A program made the position numbers and the translations under genes. Positions 1-7,444 of a stretch of 64,000 nucleotides of DNA are shown here, one piece after another (the stretch's first letter is position 1; every line of letters begins with the position of its first letter). The notes below the pieces were generated by a model. That model did not search any database, was not told the origin of the DNA, and was given only the letters and a program-made list of their open reading frames with translations. This DNA comes from Micromonospora sp. RP3T (GTDB taxonomy: Bacteria; Actinomycetota; Actinomycetes; Mycobacteriales; Micromonosporaceae), in contig NZ_PYPS01000032.1 of the NCBI RefSeq assembly GCF_003027925.1, positions 29,232 to 93,231 of the forward strand. The letters run 5' to 3'.

Positions 1-308
1 CGCTGGTGGGTGGTGACCGCCGGCGCGGTCATCAGGTCCCGGGCCACCAGCGCGCCCGCCTTCTCCCGCGCGGCCCGCCGGCGCCGCCCCTCGAACACCC
101 GGCGCTCCTCGAGGCGGCCGGACCACTCCACCTTGTGCAGCAGATCCGCCTCGGAGATCACGCCGAGCACCCGGTGGAACGAGTCCACCACCGGCACCCC
201 GCTGACCCGCTCCCGCACCAGCACGTCCACCACGTCCCGGTACGGCGTCTCCGTGTCCACCGTCGCGACGTCCCTGGTCATCACGTCGGCCACCTGCCAT
301 GTCCTCAT
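1..308 (-). CDS. CBS-domain protein, 3' end outside window
   Basis: The gene runs leftwards off the window; about 102 residues are visible, starting MRTWQVADVMTRDVATVD. The visible part is one CBS motif: the DVMTRDV opening, the RVSGVPVVD core and the LGVISEADLL closing strand, followed by a basic stretch and the start of a second CBS motif (ARDLMTAPAVTTH). Paired CBS motifs bind adenine nucleotides and act as energy or redox sensors. The ATG is preceded by GAGGAGG at 5 bases. Stand-alone CBS proteins of this size resemble HRP1 of mycobacteria, a hypoxia-induced protein, which fits the DevR-like box upstream. The exact ligand cannot be read from sequence. Confidence 0.85.
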   Translation of the reverse strand, partial: MRTWQVADVMTRDVATVDTETPYRDVVDVLVRERVSGVPVVDSFHRVLGVISEADLLHKVEWSGRLEERRVFEGRRRRAAREKAGALVARDLMTAPAVTTHQ

Positions 309-416
309 CACGACCTCCTCGCACGGGTCCCTCACCGACGACGCTAGGCGGCCCACGGACGGCGCGGCAGGGGCGGCGGACCGGTCCCGGGCGGGTCGAC
401 CGGACCGGGTCGGGAC

Positions 417-453
417 GGGACCAACGGCCCGGTCCCGAGGGCCCCGACGGCCC
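417..453. promoter_or_regulatory. Candidate DevR/DosR-like boxes
   Basis: GGGACCAACGGCCC at 417-430 fits the hypoxia-response DosR/DevR box pattern (GGGAC, about four variable bases, then a GGCCC or GTCCC arm). A weaker copy, GGGCCCCGACGGCCC, lies at 439-453. They sit about 105-145 bases upstream of both the leftward CBS gene and the rightward DoxX-like gene, so they could serve either. The call rests on motif resemblance only. Confidence 0.45.
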
Positions 454-533
454 TGCTCCCGGGCACCGCGCGCCGGTGGAATGGAACTGCCACCGGGAAG
501 CGCGGTGCGAGGCACAGAAGGGACGTGGACACC

Positions 534-1082
534 ATGACCGCGACAATCGAGCGGACCCCCGCCGACACCATCGCTCCGGCGGTCGAGACCCCCCGCCAGA
601 AGGCCACCCGGTTCGTCTGGGCCGGGCTGCGGATCGCCCTGGGCTGGATCTTCCTCTGGGCGTTCCTGGACAAGATGTTCGGCCTCGGCCACGAGACCCC
701 GGCGAAGAACGCCTGGATCAACGGTGGCAGCCCGACCAAGGGCTTCCTCGGCTTCGGCGTGGCCGGCCCGTTCGAGGGCGTCTACCACGACATCGCCGGC
801 GCGGCCTGGGCGGACTGGCTGTTCATGCTCGGCCTGCTCGGCATCGGCGTGGCCCTGCTGCTCGGCATCGGCATCCGGATCGCCGCCGTCGCCGGTGGGC
901 TGCTCCTGGTGCTGATGTGGACGGCGGTGCTGCCCCCGGAGAACAACCCCGTCATGGACGACCACCTCATCTACGCGGGCCTGCTCGCCGGCCTGGCTCT
1001 GGTCGGCGCCGGCAACACCCTCGGCCTCGGCCGGGCCTGGGCGAAGCTCCCCCTGGTCCAGCGCCTCCCCTGGCTGAAGTGA
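534..1082 (+). CDS. DoxX/DoxD-like integral membrane protein
   Basis: A 182-residue membrane protein with about four hydrophobic segments: roughly residues 28-46 (ALGWIFLWAFLDKMFG), 85-105, 105-125 (GIRIAAVAGGLLLVLMW) and 143-160. The LGWIFLWAFLDKMFGLG opening is typical of the DoxX/thiosulfate:quinone oxidoreductase large-subunit superfamily. A GTG at 525 is in frame but lies too close to the AGAAGGGA box at 516-523, so the ATG at 534 is preferred. The family is linked to quinone-dependent redox reactions; the substrate here is unknown. It is transcribed away from the CBS gene and shares the possible hypoxia boxes with it. A strong hairpin follows the stop. Confidence 0.75.
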   Translation: MTATIERTPADTIAPAVETPRQKATRFVWAGLRIALGWIFLWAFLDKMFGLGHETPAKNAWINGGSPTKGFLGFGVAGPFEGVYHDIAGAAWADWLFMLGLLGIGVALLLGIGIRIAAVAGGLLLVLMWTAVLPPENNPVMDDHLIYAGLLAGLALVGAGNTLGLGRAWAKLPLVQRLPWLK

Positions 1083-1096
1083 GCGCAGGTCGCCCC

Positions 1097-1132
1097 CGGG
1101 GCGGGCGTCGCCGGCAGGCGGCGCCCGCCCCG
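1097..1132 (+). terminator. Hairpin after DoxX-like gene
   Basis: Perfect 11-base arms (CGGGGCGGGCG at 1097-1107, CGCCCGCCCCG at 1122-1132) follow the stop at 1082 by 14 bases. There is no clear T-run, as is usual in high-GC actinobacteria. Confidence 0.6.
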
Positions 1133-1251
1133 TCGTGCGCCCGGCTCCGCCCCGCCGACGCGGCCCGGGTGGGGGGACCGGCGCGTATCGGCCGGTCGCG
1201 ATCCGGCAGGATCGACGGTGACCACACCGTCAGCACCGAGGAGACCCGCTC

Positions 1252-1620
1252 ATGGAGAAGCCCGAGGTTGGCCCGATCGAGGGCGCGCCGCCCGCCGATC
1301 TCGTCGTCGAGGACATCACGGTCGGCGACGGCCCGGAGGCGCACGCCGGCCAACTGGCCAGCGTGCACTACGTGGGCGTGGCCCACTCCACCGGCCGCGA
1401 GTTCGACGCGTCGTGGAACCGGGGCGAGACGTTCGAGTTCCCGCTCGGCGGTGGCCAGGTCATCGCCGGCTGGGACCAGGGCGTGATCGGCATGAAGGTG
1501 GGCGGCCGGCGGCGGCTCACCATCCCGCCGCACCTGGGCTACGGCGCCCGGGGCGCCGGCGGCGTCATCAAGCCGAACGAGACGCTGGTCTTCGTGGTGG
1601 ACCTGCTCGGCGTGCGCTGA
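1252..1620 (+). CDS. FKBP-type peptidyl-prolyl isomerase
   Basis: A 122-residue cytosolic FKBP, the usual single-domain length. The fold is complete: ASVHYVGVAHSTGREFDASWNRGETFEFPLGGGQVIAGWDQGV carries the conserved Tyr, Asp, the V-I-A-G-W hydrophobic pocket and the GM(K)VGGRR loop, and the C-terminal strand ends ETLVFVVDLLGVR. It catalyses cis-trans isomerisation of X-Pro bonds and helps protein folding. The ATG has GGAGA upstream. It is a single gene, with a hairpin on its left and the convergent STAS gene on its right. Confidence 0.93.
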   Translation: MEKPEVGPIEGAPPADLVVEDITVGDGPEAHAGQLASVHYVGVAHSTGREFDASWNRGETFEFPLGGGQVIAGWDQGVIGMKVGGRRRLTIPPHLGYGARGAGGVIKPNETLVFVVDLLGVR

Positions 1621-1675
1621 GCCTCTCCACCGGCCGCCGGGCCGTCGGCGCGATGCCGGCGGCCCGGTCCCGTGG

Positions 1676-2029
1676 TCAGGCCGCGGCGCAGGCCAGCAGC
1701 TCCCGCGCGGGGCCCGACTCGCGCACCGGCACGACCCGGTGCAGGCCGGTCACCCGCAGCACCCGGGCGACCATCGGCGGGGGATCGACGAGCACCAGCT
1801 CGCCACCGCGTGCCCGGACCCGCAGGTGCGCGGCGGCCAGCGTGCGCACCCCGGCGGCGGAGAGCAGCCGCACGCCGGACAGGTCGACCCGCACCATCGG
1901 CCGCGCCGGCGCGGCCCACAACGCGGACCGGAACGCCGCCACGGTGGCGATGTCGATCTCGCCGACCGGACGCAGCTCGACCACGTGGTCGAGCACCTCC
2001 GTCGCCACCTGGAAGCGGTCCTCCGTCAT
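1676..2029 (-). CDS. STAS-domain protein (anti-sigma antagonist-like)
   Basis: A 117-residue single STAS domain of the SpoIIAA/RsbV type, which normally binds an anti-sigma kinase when its serine is not phosphorylated. The core strand VRVDLSGVRLLSAAGVRTL is clear. In the usual DxSGL motif the phosphorylated serine is the residue before Gly; here that position is Ala (LSAAGV), with a Ser two residues earlier. The protein may therefore lack normal phosphorylation control or use the shifted Ser. No anti-sigma kinase lies beside it. It is convergent with the FKBP gene and divergent from the SMP-30-like gene. Confidence 0.85.
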   Translation of the reverse strand: MTEDRFQVATEVLDHVVELRPVGEIDIATVAAFRSALWAAPARPMVRVDLSGVRLLSAAGVRTLAAAHLRVRARGGELVLVDPPPMVARVLRVTGLHRVVPVRESGPARELLACAAA

Positions 2030-2257
2030 GCCCCGAACCTACCCTCGCCCACCGACAGTTTCCGCTGCTCGGCGCCGGGGTTCCGGGTTGCACCCGGGTG
2101 CCGACCCCGAGCCGTCTCAGGGTCATCCCGCAGCCGCTCGCCGGCCCGGGTCGAGCCGCCCGCGGGCAGCGCCCCCGACCACCGTGGGACGGACCGGCGG
2201 ACCGGACACGCCGCGGCGGACTCCCCCGCGCCGCGTCGGGCGGGCCACAATGAGCCG

Positions 2258-3277
2258 ATGGCCGTTCCCCGCCCGCGCGTCCCCCTGCTGATCCGCCCGG
2301 TCCGCGAGCCGGCCACCGTGCCGCCGCCGCTGACCGGGGCCTGGGCCGCCACCGACACCCGGCTGGACCGGGCCGACCTGCTGCCGCTGCCCGAGGGCGG
2401 CCACGGCCCCGAGGACGTGGTGATCGACGCCGAGGGACGGGCGGTCAGCGGCGACGAGGACGGCCGGCTCTGGTGGTGGCCGGCCGACGCGCCGGCCGGC
2501 ACCCGCCCGACGCTGCTCGCCGAGACCGGCGGCCGGCCGCTCGGCATCGAGCTTGACCCGGTCGACAGCGGGCTGCTGGTCTGCGACGCGTACCGGGGAC
2601 TGCTGCGGGTCGACCCGGCCGGGGCGGTGCACGAGCTGACCGGCACCGCGCCGCCGGTGCATCTGGCCGACAACGCCGCCGTCGCCCGGGACGGCACCGT
2701 GTTCTTCACCGACTCGTCCGACCGCTTCCCGCTCTCGCACTGGAAGCGGGACCTGCTGGAGCACCGGCCCAACGGGCGGGTGCTGGCGTACGACAGGCGC
2801 ACCGGGCGCACCGACGTGGTGGCCGACGGGCTCTACTTCCCGAACGGGCTGGCGCTCACCCCGGACGAGTCGGCGCTGATGCTGGTCGAGACCGCCACCC
2901 ACCGGCTGCTGCGGGTGGACCTGCCGACCGGCCGGGCCACCGTGCTGACCGACCTGCCGGCGTATCCGGACAATGTCTCCGCCGTCGGCGACGGGACGTA
3001 CTGGATCGCGCTGCCCAGCCCCCGACTGCCGATCATGGAACGGTTGCTGCCCCACCCCCGGGTCCGGCAGCTCGTCGCGCTGCTGCCCGGGGCGGTGCAG
3101 CCGCAGCCGCGCCGCTACGGTCTGGTCGCGCTGGTCGACGGCGCCGGCCGGGTGCTGCGGACGCTGCACGGCCCCGGCGGCGCGTACCCGATGGTGACCG
3201 GCGTCCGGCAGCACGGCCGGCAGCTCTGGCTGGGCAGCCTGACCGCGACCGGCGTGGCCCGCGTCGACCTGGACTGA
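2258..3277 (+). CDS. SMP-30/gluconolactonase-like beta-propeller (strictosidine synthase-like)
   Basis: About 339 residues in the six-bladed beta-propeller family that includes SMP-30 lactonases and strictosidine synthase-like proteins. Visible blades are GPEDVVIDAEGRAVSGDEDG, LGIELDPVDSGLLVCDAYRGLLRVD, DNAAVARDGTVFFTDSSDRF and FPNGLALTPDESALMLVETATHRLLRVD, and the C-terminal part ends with the closing blade LWLGSLTATGVARVDLD. The FTDSS and FPNGLAL motifs are typical of the strictosidine synthase-like branch. The ATG at 2258 is the first start that begins at the domain; upstream in-frame sequence is antisense to the STAS gene. A lactonase or esterase-type hydrolase is likely; the substrate is unknown. 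Confidence 0.8.
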   Translation: MAVPRPRVPLLIRPVREPATVPPPLTGAWAATDTRLDRADLLPLPEGGHGPEDVVIDAEGRAVSGDEDGRLWWWPADAPAGTRPTLLAETGGRPLGIELDPVDSGLLVCDAYRGLLRVDPAGAVHELTGTAPPVHLADNAAVARDGTVFFTDSSDRFPLSHWKRDLLEHRPNGRVLAYDRRTGRTDVVADGLYFPNGLALTPDESALMLVETATHRLLRVDLPTGRATVLTDLPAYPDNVSAVGDGTYWIALPSPRLPIMERLLPHPRVRQLVALLPGAVQPQPRRYGLVALVDGAGRVLRTLHGPGGAYPMVTGVRQHGRQLWLGSLTATGVARVDLD

Positions 3278-3286
3278 GGTCGACGT

Positions 3287-3316
3287 GGGCCGGCCCGCGC
3301 GGACGCGGGCCGGCCC
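3287..3316. terminator. Bidirectional hairpin between convergent genes
   Basis: Perfect 13-base arms (GGGCCGGCCCGCG at 3287-3299 and its complement at 3304-3316) with a 4-base loop. It lies between the convergent SMP-30-like and L,D-transpeptidase genes and can serve both. Confidence 0.65.
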
Positions 3317-3336
3317 GTGGCCGTTCCTCCCCCGGT

Positions 3337-4608
3337 TCAGCCGCCGCTGTTGCTCGCCGACGGGGTGGGCGCGGGCGACGACCCGCCGGCCACCGCGCCC
3401 GGGTGCGGCGTCGGGCTCCGCGTGGGCTTCAATCCCGCCGGTACGGGCAGCGCGCTGCCCTTGGCGAACTCGTCCCAGCTCACGTTCCAGGCGGTGAAGC
3501 CGTTGCCCTGCTGGAGCTGCACCTCGGTGCCCTTGACGGTCACCAGGTCACCGACCTGCGTGATGCCCATCAGCCAGTCCGCTCCGGCGGCGGACACGTT
3601 GGTGCAGCCGTGCGAGGTGTTGTTGTAGCCCTGCTCCCCCTCCGACCAGGGCGCCGAGTGGATGAACTCGCCGCCCCAGGTCAGCCGCTGGGCGTCGTCC
3701 ACGTCGACCACGTAGCCGCCGTCCGGCTCGCCGCGGGTGTCGAACGTGGTGTGCTCGTGCTTCTCCATGATGACCATGGTGCCGCTGGAACTCGGCGTGC
3801 TCGGCTTGCCGAGGCTGACCGGCAGCTTCCTGAGCACCTTGCCGTCCTGGTAGACGGTCATCTGCTTGGTGGTGTTGTCGATGTCGAGCGACACCTGCCG
3901 GCCCACCCGGGCGGTGGCCACCCGATCGGCGTCACCCACCGCGTCCTTACCGATCGGCAACCCCTCCAGCGCGCTGCGCACGCTGATCCGGGTTCCGGGC
4001 CTCCAGCGGTCCGGCGCCCGGTACTCGGCCTGCTTGCCGTCGGCCATCCACGACCAGGTGCCCGGCTGCGGCGGGTCCGTCCTGACGAACAGCCGGCGCT
4101 GCACGTCCGCCCGCGCCTGTTCCGGAATGGGCGGATCGAAACCGAGTACCACCGGCATCGCGGTTCCGTACGTCTGCTTGTCCTGGAGATACAATTCGCT
4201 GGTGACGGCCGGTTTGGTGGATTTGGCCATCGTCGTGAACGTCGTCTTCCGCGTCGTGGTCTTCCCGGAATCGCCGCTCACGGTCACCTCGGCCGTGTAC
4301 GTCCGGGAATTCGCCAGCGGGCGGTCCGGCACCCAACCGGATCCGTCCTCCCGCGCCTGGGCCGGCACCGGGCGGCCCTTGTCGTCGGTCAGCTTGACAC
4401 CGGTCACCTTGCCGTTGCTGGCCTTCGTGCCCACCTCCGCGCTGATCGGCACGTCGCGGGCCCGGTCGGCCGGCGTCACCGTGACCGACGGCGGGGCCGC
4501 CTCGGCCCGCTTCGCCACCGACTTCGGGCCGGCGGTGCACGCGCCGACCGCGAGTGGCGCGACCGCGACAGTCATCGCGAAAAGCGTCAGTCGCCGCCTC
4601 ACAAACAT
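3337..4608 (-). CDS. L,D-transpeptidase lipoprotein
   Basis: A 423-residue cell-wall enzyme that forms 3-3 cross-links in peptidoglycan outside the membrane. It opens with MFVRRRLTLF and a hydrophobic run ending in the lipobox LAVGAC, so it should be a lipoprotein. Two Ig-like domains follow (about 35-130 and 130-235), then the YkuD catalytic domain (about 240-370) with FIHSAPWSEGEQGYNNTSHGC, in which the His and the Cys of SHGCTNVS are catalytic. A Pro/Ser-rich tail ends the protein. This is the usual actinobacterial Ldt layout. The ATG at 4608 is preceded by GGGGGA; an upstream start would only add residues before the signal peptide. Confidence 0.93.
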   Translation of the reverse strand: MFVRRRLTLFAMTVAVAPLAVGACTAGPKSVAKRAEAAPPSVTVTPADRARDVPISAEVGTKASNGKVTGVKLTDDKGRPVPAQAREDGSGWVPDRPLANSRTYTAEVTVSGDSGKTTTRKTTFTTMAKSTKPAVTSELYLQDKQTYGTAMPVVLGFDPPIPEQARADVQRRLFVRTDPPQPGTWSWMADGKQAEYRAPDRWRPGTRISVRSALEGLPIGKDAVGDADRVATARVGRQVSLDIDNTTKQMTVYQDGKVLRKLPVSLGKPSTPSSSGTMVIMEKHEHTTFDTRGEPDGGYVVDVDDAQRLTWGGEFIHSAPWSEGEQGYNNTSHGCTNVSAAGADWLMGITQVGDLVTVKGTEVQLQQGNGFTAWNVSWDEFAKGSALPVPAGLKPTRSPTPHPGAVAGGSSPAPTPSASNSGG

Positions 4609-4788
4609 ATTCCGTCCCCCATTTCGGCACCCCCTAGCCCACATTCTGTAGGCCTGTCGTCACGGTGTGGCGCCTTCGGCGGAATTGCTTGGAAACGGCT
4701 GCGTGAAATGGGTCGGTGGCGGCCGGATCGGGAGTCGGCGGCCCCGACGACCGGTATCGCCCGTCCCGGGGTGTGGCGCTCCCCCGCG

Positions 4789-4825
4789 GACGGCCGCAGC
4801 ACCCGGACCGGGGGCTGCGGCCGTC
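4789..4825 (-). terminator. Terminator of the bkd-type operon
   Basis: Perfect 12-base arms (GACGGCCGCAGC at 4789-4800 and its complement at 4814-4825) lie just past the stop codon of the E2 gene on the minus strand. Confidence 0.65.
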
Positions 4826-4829
4826 GGGA

Positions 4830-6443
4830 TCAGACGTTCGCGATCAGCAGGGCGGGGCGTTCGACACAGTCGGCCACGTGGCGCAGGAACCCGCCGGCCA
4901 CGCCGCCGTCGCAGACCCGGTGGTCGAAGGTGAGGCTGAGCTGGGTCACCTTCCGGACCGCCAACTGCCCGTCGACCACCCAGGGCTTGTCCACGATCCG
5001 GCCGACGCCGAGCAGCGCCGCCTCCGGATGGTTGATGATCGGCGTGGAGCCGTCCACCCCGAACACGCCGTAGTTGTTGAGCGTGAACGTCCCGCCGGTC
5101 AGCCGGGCCGGGGGCAGCGTGCCGGCGCGGGCCGCCGCCGTGGTCTCGGCCAGCGCGGCGGCCAGCTCGCCGGTGGTGAGTCGCTGGGCGTCGCGCAGCA
5201 CCGGCACCACCAGGCCCCGGTCGGTCTGCGCGGCGATGCCCAGGTGCACGCCGGCGGACTGCACGATCCGCTGCCCCTCGGTGTCGACGCGTGCGTTGAG
5301 CTGCGGATACCGCCGCAGACCGCTGAGGCAGACGCGGGCCAGCAGGGCCAGGATGCTCACCGGCGCGTCCGGGGTGGCGGCGTTGATCGCGGCCCGGGTC
5401 TCCAGCAGCCCGGTGGCGTCCACGTCGACCCAGATGGTCACCTCGGGGATCTCCCGGCGGCTGCGGGAGAGCTTGTCGGCGATCACCTTCCGGATGCCGG
5501 TGAGCGGGACGACCACGTCGCCGTCGCCGGCCGGGACGAGCCCGACGTGCGCCTCCGGCGCGTCCGGCACGGCCGCCAGCCGGGCGGCCGGTGCGGCCAG
5601 CGCCGTCTCCACGTCCGCCCGACGGATCACGCCGCCCGGCCCGGTGCCGCGCACCGACGCCAGATCGATCCCCTGCTCCCGGGCCAGCCGCCGCACGATC
5701 GGCGAGATGACCAGCGGCGCCGAGGCCGGATCACCGCGCCGCGCCGGATCGGGCGTCCGGTCCGCCGACCCGGCCGGGACCGACGTGGCGGCCACCGTCA
5801 GCGGGTCGGTCCGGGCCGGCGAGCCGGCCGCGAGCGCGGGACCGGGCGCCGCCGGGGCGGGTGCGCCGGGTTCGGGGGCGAGCGCCAGGCGGGGTCGGCG
5901 ACGCCGCCGGCCCGCACCGCCGTGCCCGGTGCCGTACCCGATCAGGACGTTGCCGGAGCCGGCCCGCTCCTCCTCGCGGTAGGTGGCGTGCGGGTCGGGG
6001 GTGCCGCCGCCGTCGAGCGGCGCGATGGTGATCAGCGGCTGGCCGACCGGACGGACCTCACCCGCCGCGCCGTGCAGCGCGACGACCCGGCCGGCGTACG
6101 GGCAGGGCACGTCGACGACGGCCTTGGCGGTCTCCACCTCGACCACGCTCTGGTCCACGGTGACCACGTCGCCGACCGCGACCCGCCACTCGACGATCTC
6201 CGCCTCGCTGAGCCCCTCACCCAGGTCCGGCAGGAGGAAGTCACGGGTCCCCACACCGGTGCGTTCGCTCATGCCGAACATGCCGGGCATGCCCTCACGG
6301 CCCTCGCTCCGCTCGGTGCGTTCACTCATGCCGGGCCGACCGGGCATGCCCTCACGGCCCTCGCTCCGCTCGGTGCGTTCGCTCATGCCGGGCCGACCTG
6401 GCATGCCCTCACGGCCCTCGCTCCGCTCGGTGCGTTCGCTCAT
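4830..6443 (-). CDS. bkdC: Dihydrolipoamide acyltransferase (E2), branched-chain type
   Basis: The core subunit of the branched-chain 2-oxoacid dehydrogenase complex, moving the acyl group from E1 to CoA. Visible in order: a lipoyl domain (FLLPDLGEGLSEAEIVEW, with the lipoyl Lys in VETAKAVVDVP), a Pro/Ala linker with a basic stretch, a peripheral-subunit-binding domain (ISPIVRRLAREQGIDL then GTGPGGVIRRADV), and the catalytic domain ending in DHRVCDGG, which carries the HxxxDG motif. The chosen ATG overlaps the E1 beta stop (ATGA) and gives 537 residues, with an odd 57-residue tandem-repeat head. An internal ATG at 6272 (MSERTGVGTRDF) would give a normal length. Which start is used is open. 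Confidence 0.9.
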   Translation of the reverse strand: MSERTERSEGREGMPGRPGMSERTERSEGREGMPGRPGMSERTERSEGREGMPGMFGMSERTGVGTRDFLLPDLGEGLSEAEIVEWRVAVGDVVTVDQSVVEVETAKAVVDVPCPYAGRVVALHGAAGEVRPVGQPLITIAPLDGGGTPDPHATYREEERAGSGNVLIGYGTGHGGAGRRRRRPRLALAPEPGAPAPAAPGPALAAGSPARTDPLTVAATSVPAGSADRTPDPARRGDPASAPLVISPIVRRLAREQGIDLASVRGTGPGGVIRRADVETALAAPAARLAAVPDAPEAHVGLVPAGDGDVVVPLTGIRKVIADKLSRSRREIPEVTIWVDVDATGLLETRAAINAATPDAPVSILALLARVCLSGLRRYPQLNARVDTEGQRIVQSAGVHLGIAAQTDRGLVVPVLRDAQRLTTGELAAALAETTAAARAGTLPPARLTGGTFTLNNYGVFGVDGSTPIINHPEAALLGVGRIVDKPWVVDGQLAVRKVTQLSLTFDHRVCDGGVAGGFLRHVADCVERPALLIANV

Positions 6444-6447
6444 GCCG
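6258..6447. repeat. 57-bp tandem repeat inside the E2 5' end
   Basis: Three full copies with a strict 57-base period (6258-6314, 6315-6371, 6372-6428) and a partial fourth (6429-6447). On the minus strand each copy encodes the 19-residue unit MSERTERSEGREGMPGRPG in frame; the copy nearest the lipoyl domain has MPGMFG at its end. The second and third copies differ only by single bases, so the array is recent. Confidence 0.95.
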
Positions 6448-7444
6448 CTGCCCACCGGGAGTCGGGCTGGTCGTCCCACTGCAACCGGGCCACGGTGTCC
6501 AGCACCCGGTCCACCGAGGGCAGGTGGGTGTGCTCCAGCATCGGCGCCGGGTAGGGGATGTCCAGCCCGGACACCCGCAGCACCGGCGCGTGCAACGCGT
6601 GGAAGCAGCGCTCCTGCACCCGGGCGGCGATCTCGGCGCCGACCCCGGCGAAGCCCTGCGCCTCCTGGATCACCACGCAGCGGCCGGTACGGCGCACCGA
6701 CGCGGTCACCGTGGCGTCGTCGAACGGCACGATGCTGCGCACGTCGACCACCTCCAGGTCCCAGCCCTCCTCGCGGGCCGCCTCGGCGGCGGCCAGCGCC
6801 ACCGGCACCGCCGGCCCGTACGCGACGAGCGTCGCGTCGGTGCCCGGCCGGCGCACCACGGCGGTGCCGATCGGCGCGGTACGCGCCGGCAGCTCCGCCT
6901 CGCCGCTGGAGAAGTAGAGCTTCTTCGGCTCCAGGAACACCACCGGGTCCGGGTCGTCGATCGCGGCGCGCAGCAGCGAGTACGCGTCGTCGACGGTGGC
7001 CGGGGTGACCACCTTCAGGCCGGGGGTGTGCGCGTAGTACGCCTCGGACGAGTCGCAGTGGTGCTCCACGCCGCCGATGCCGCCGGCGTACGGGACCCGG
7101 ATGACGATCGGCACGCTGAGCGCGCCACGGGTGCGGTTGCGCAGCTTCGCCACGTGCGAGGCGATCTGCTCGAACGCCGGGTACGCGAACGCGTCGAACT
7201 GCATCTCGACCACCGGCCGCAGCCCGGACATGGCCAGGCCGACCGCGAAACCGACGATGCCGGCCTCGGCGAGCGGGGTGTCGAAGCAGCGCTTGTCGCC
7301 GAAGCGGGCCTGCAGCCCGTCGGTGATCCGGAAGACGCCGCCCAACTGGCCGACGTCCTCGCCGAAGACGAGCACCCGCTCGTCGTCGAGCAGCGCGTCG
7401 GCGAGCGCGGCGTTGAGCGCCTTCGCCATGGTCACGGTGGCCAT
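6440..7444 (-). CDS. bkdB: 2-oxoacid dehydrogenase E1 beta subunit
   Basis: A 334-residue E1 beta subunit that with E1 alpha decarboxylates branched-chain 2-oxoacids using thiamine diphosphate. The start MATVTMAKALNAALADALLDD and the GEDVGQLGGVFRITDGL segment are typical. The conserved DTPLAEAGIVGFAVGLAMSG, the HHCDSSEAYYAHTPGLKVV segment and the closing GLDIPYPAPMLEH match the branched-chain subfamily. The ATG shares one base with the E1 alpha stop (TGATG) and the stop overlaps the E2 start, so the three genes are translationally coupled. Confidence 0.93.
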   Translation of the reverse strand: MATVTMAKALNAALADALLDDERVLVFGEDVGQLGGVFRITDGLQARFGDKRCFDTPLAEAGIVGFAVGLAMSGLRPVVEMQFDAFAYPAFEQIASHVAKLRNRTRGALSVPIVIRVPYAGGIGGVEHHCDSSEAYYAHTPGLKVVTPATVDDAYSLLRAAIDDPDPVVFLEPKKLYFSSGEAELPARTAPIGTAVVRRPGTDATLVAYGPAVPVALAAAEAAREEGWDLEVVDVRSIVPFDDATVTASVRRTGRCVVIQEAQGFAGVGAEIAARVQERCFHALHAPVLRVSGLDIPYPAPMLEHTHLPSVDRVLDTVARLQWDDQPDSRWAAA

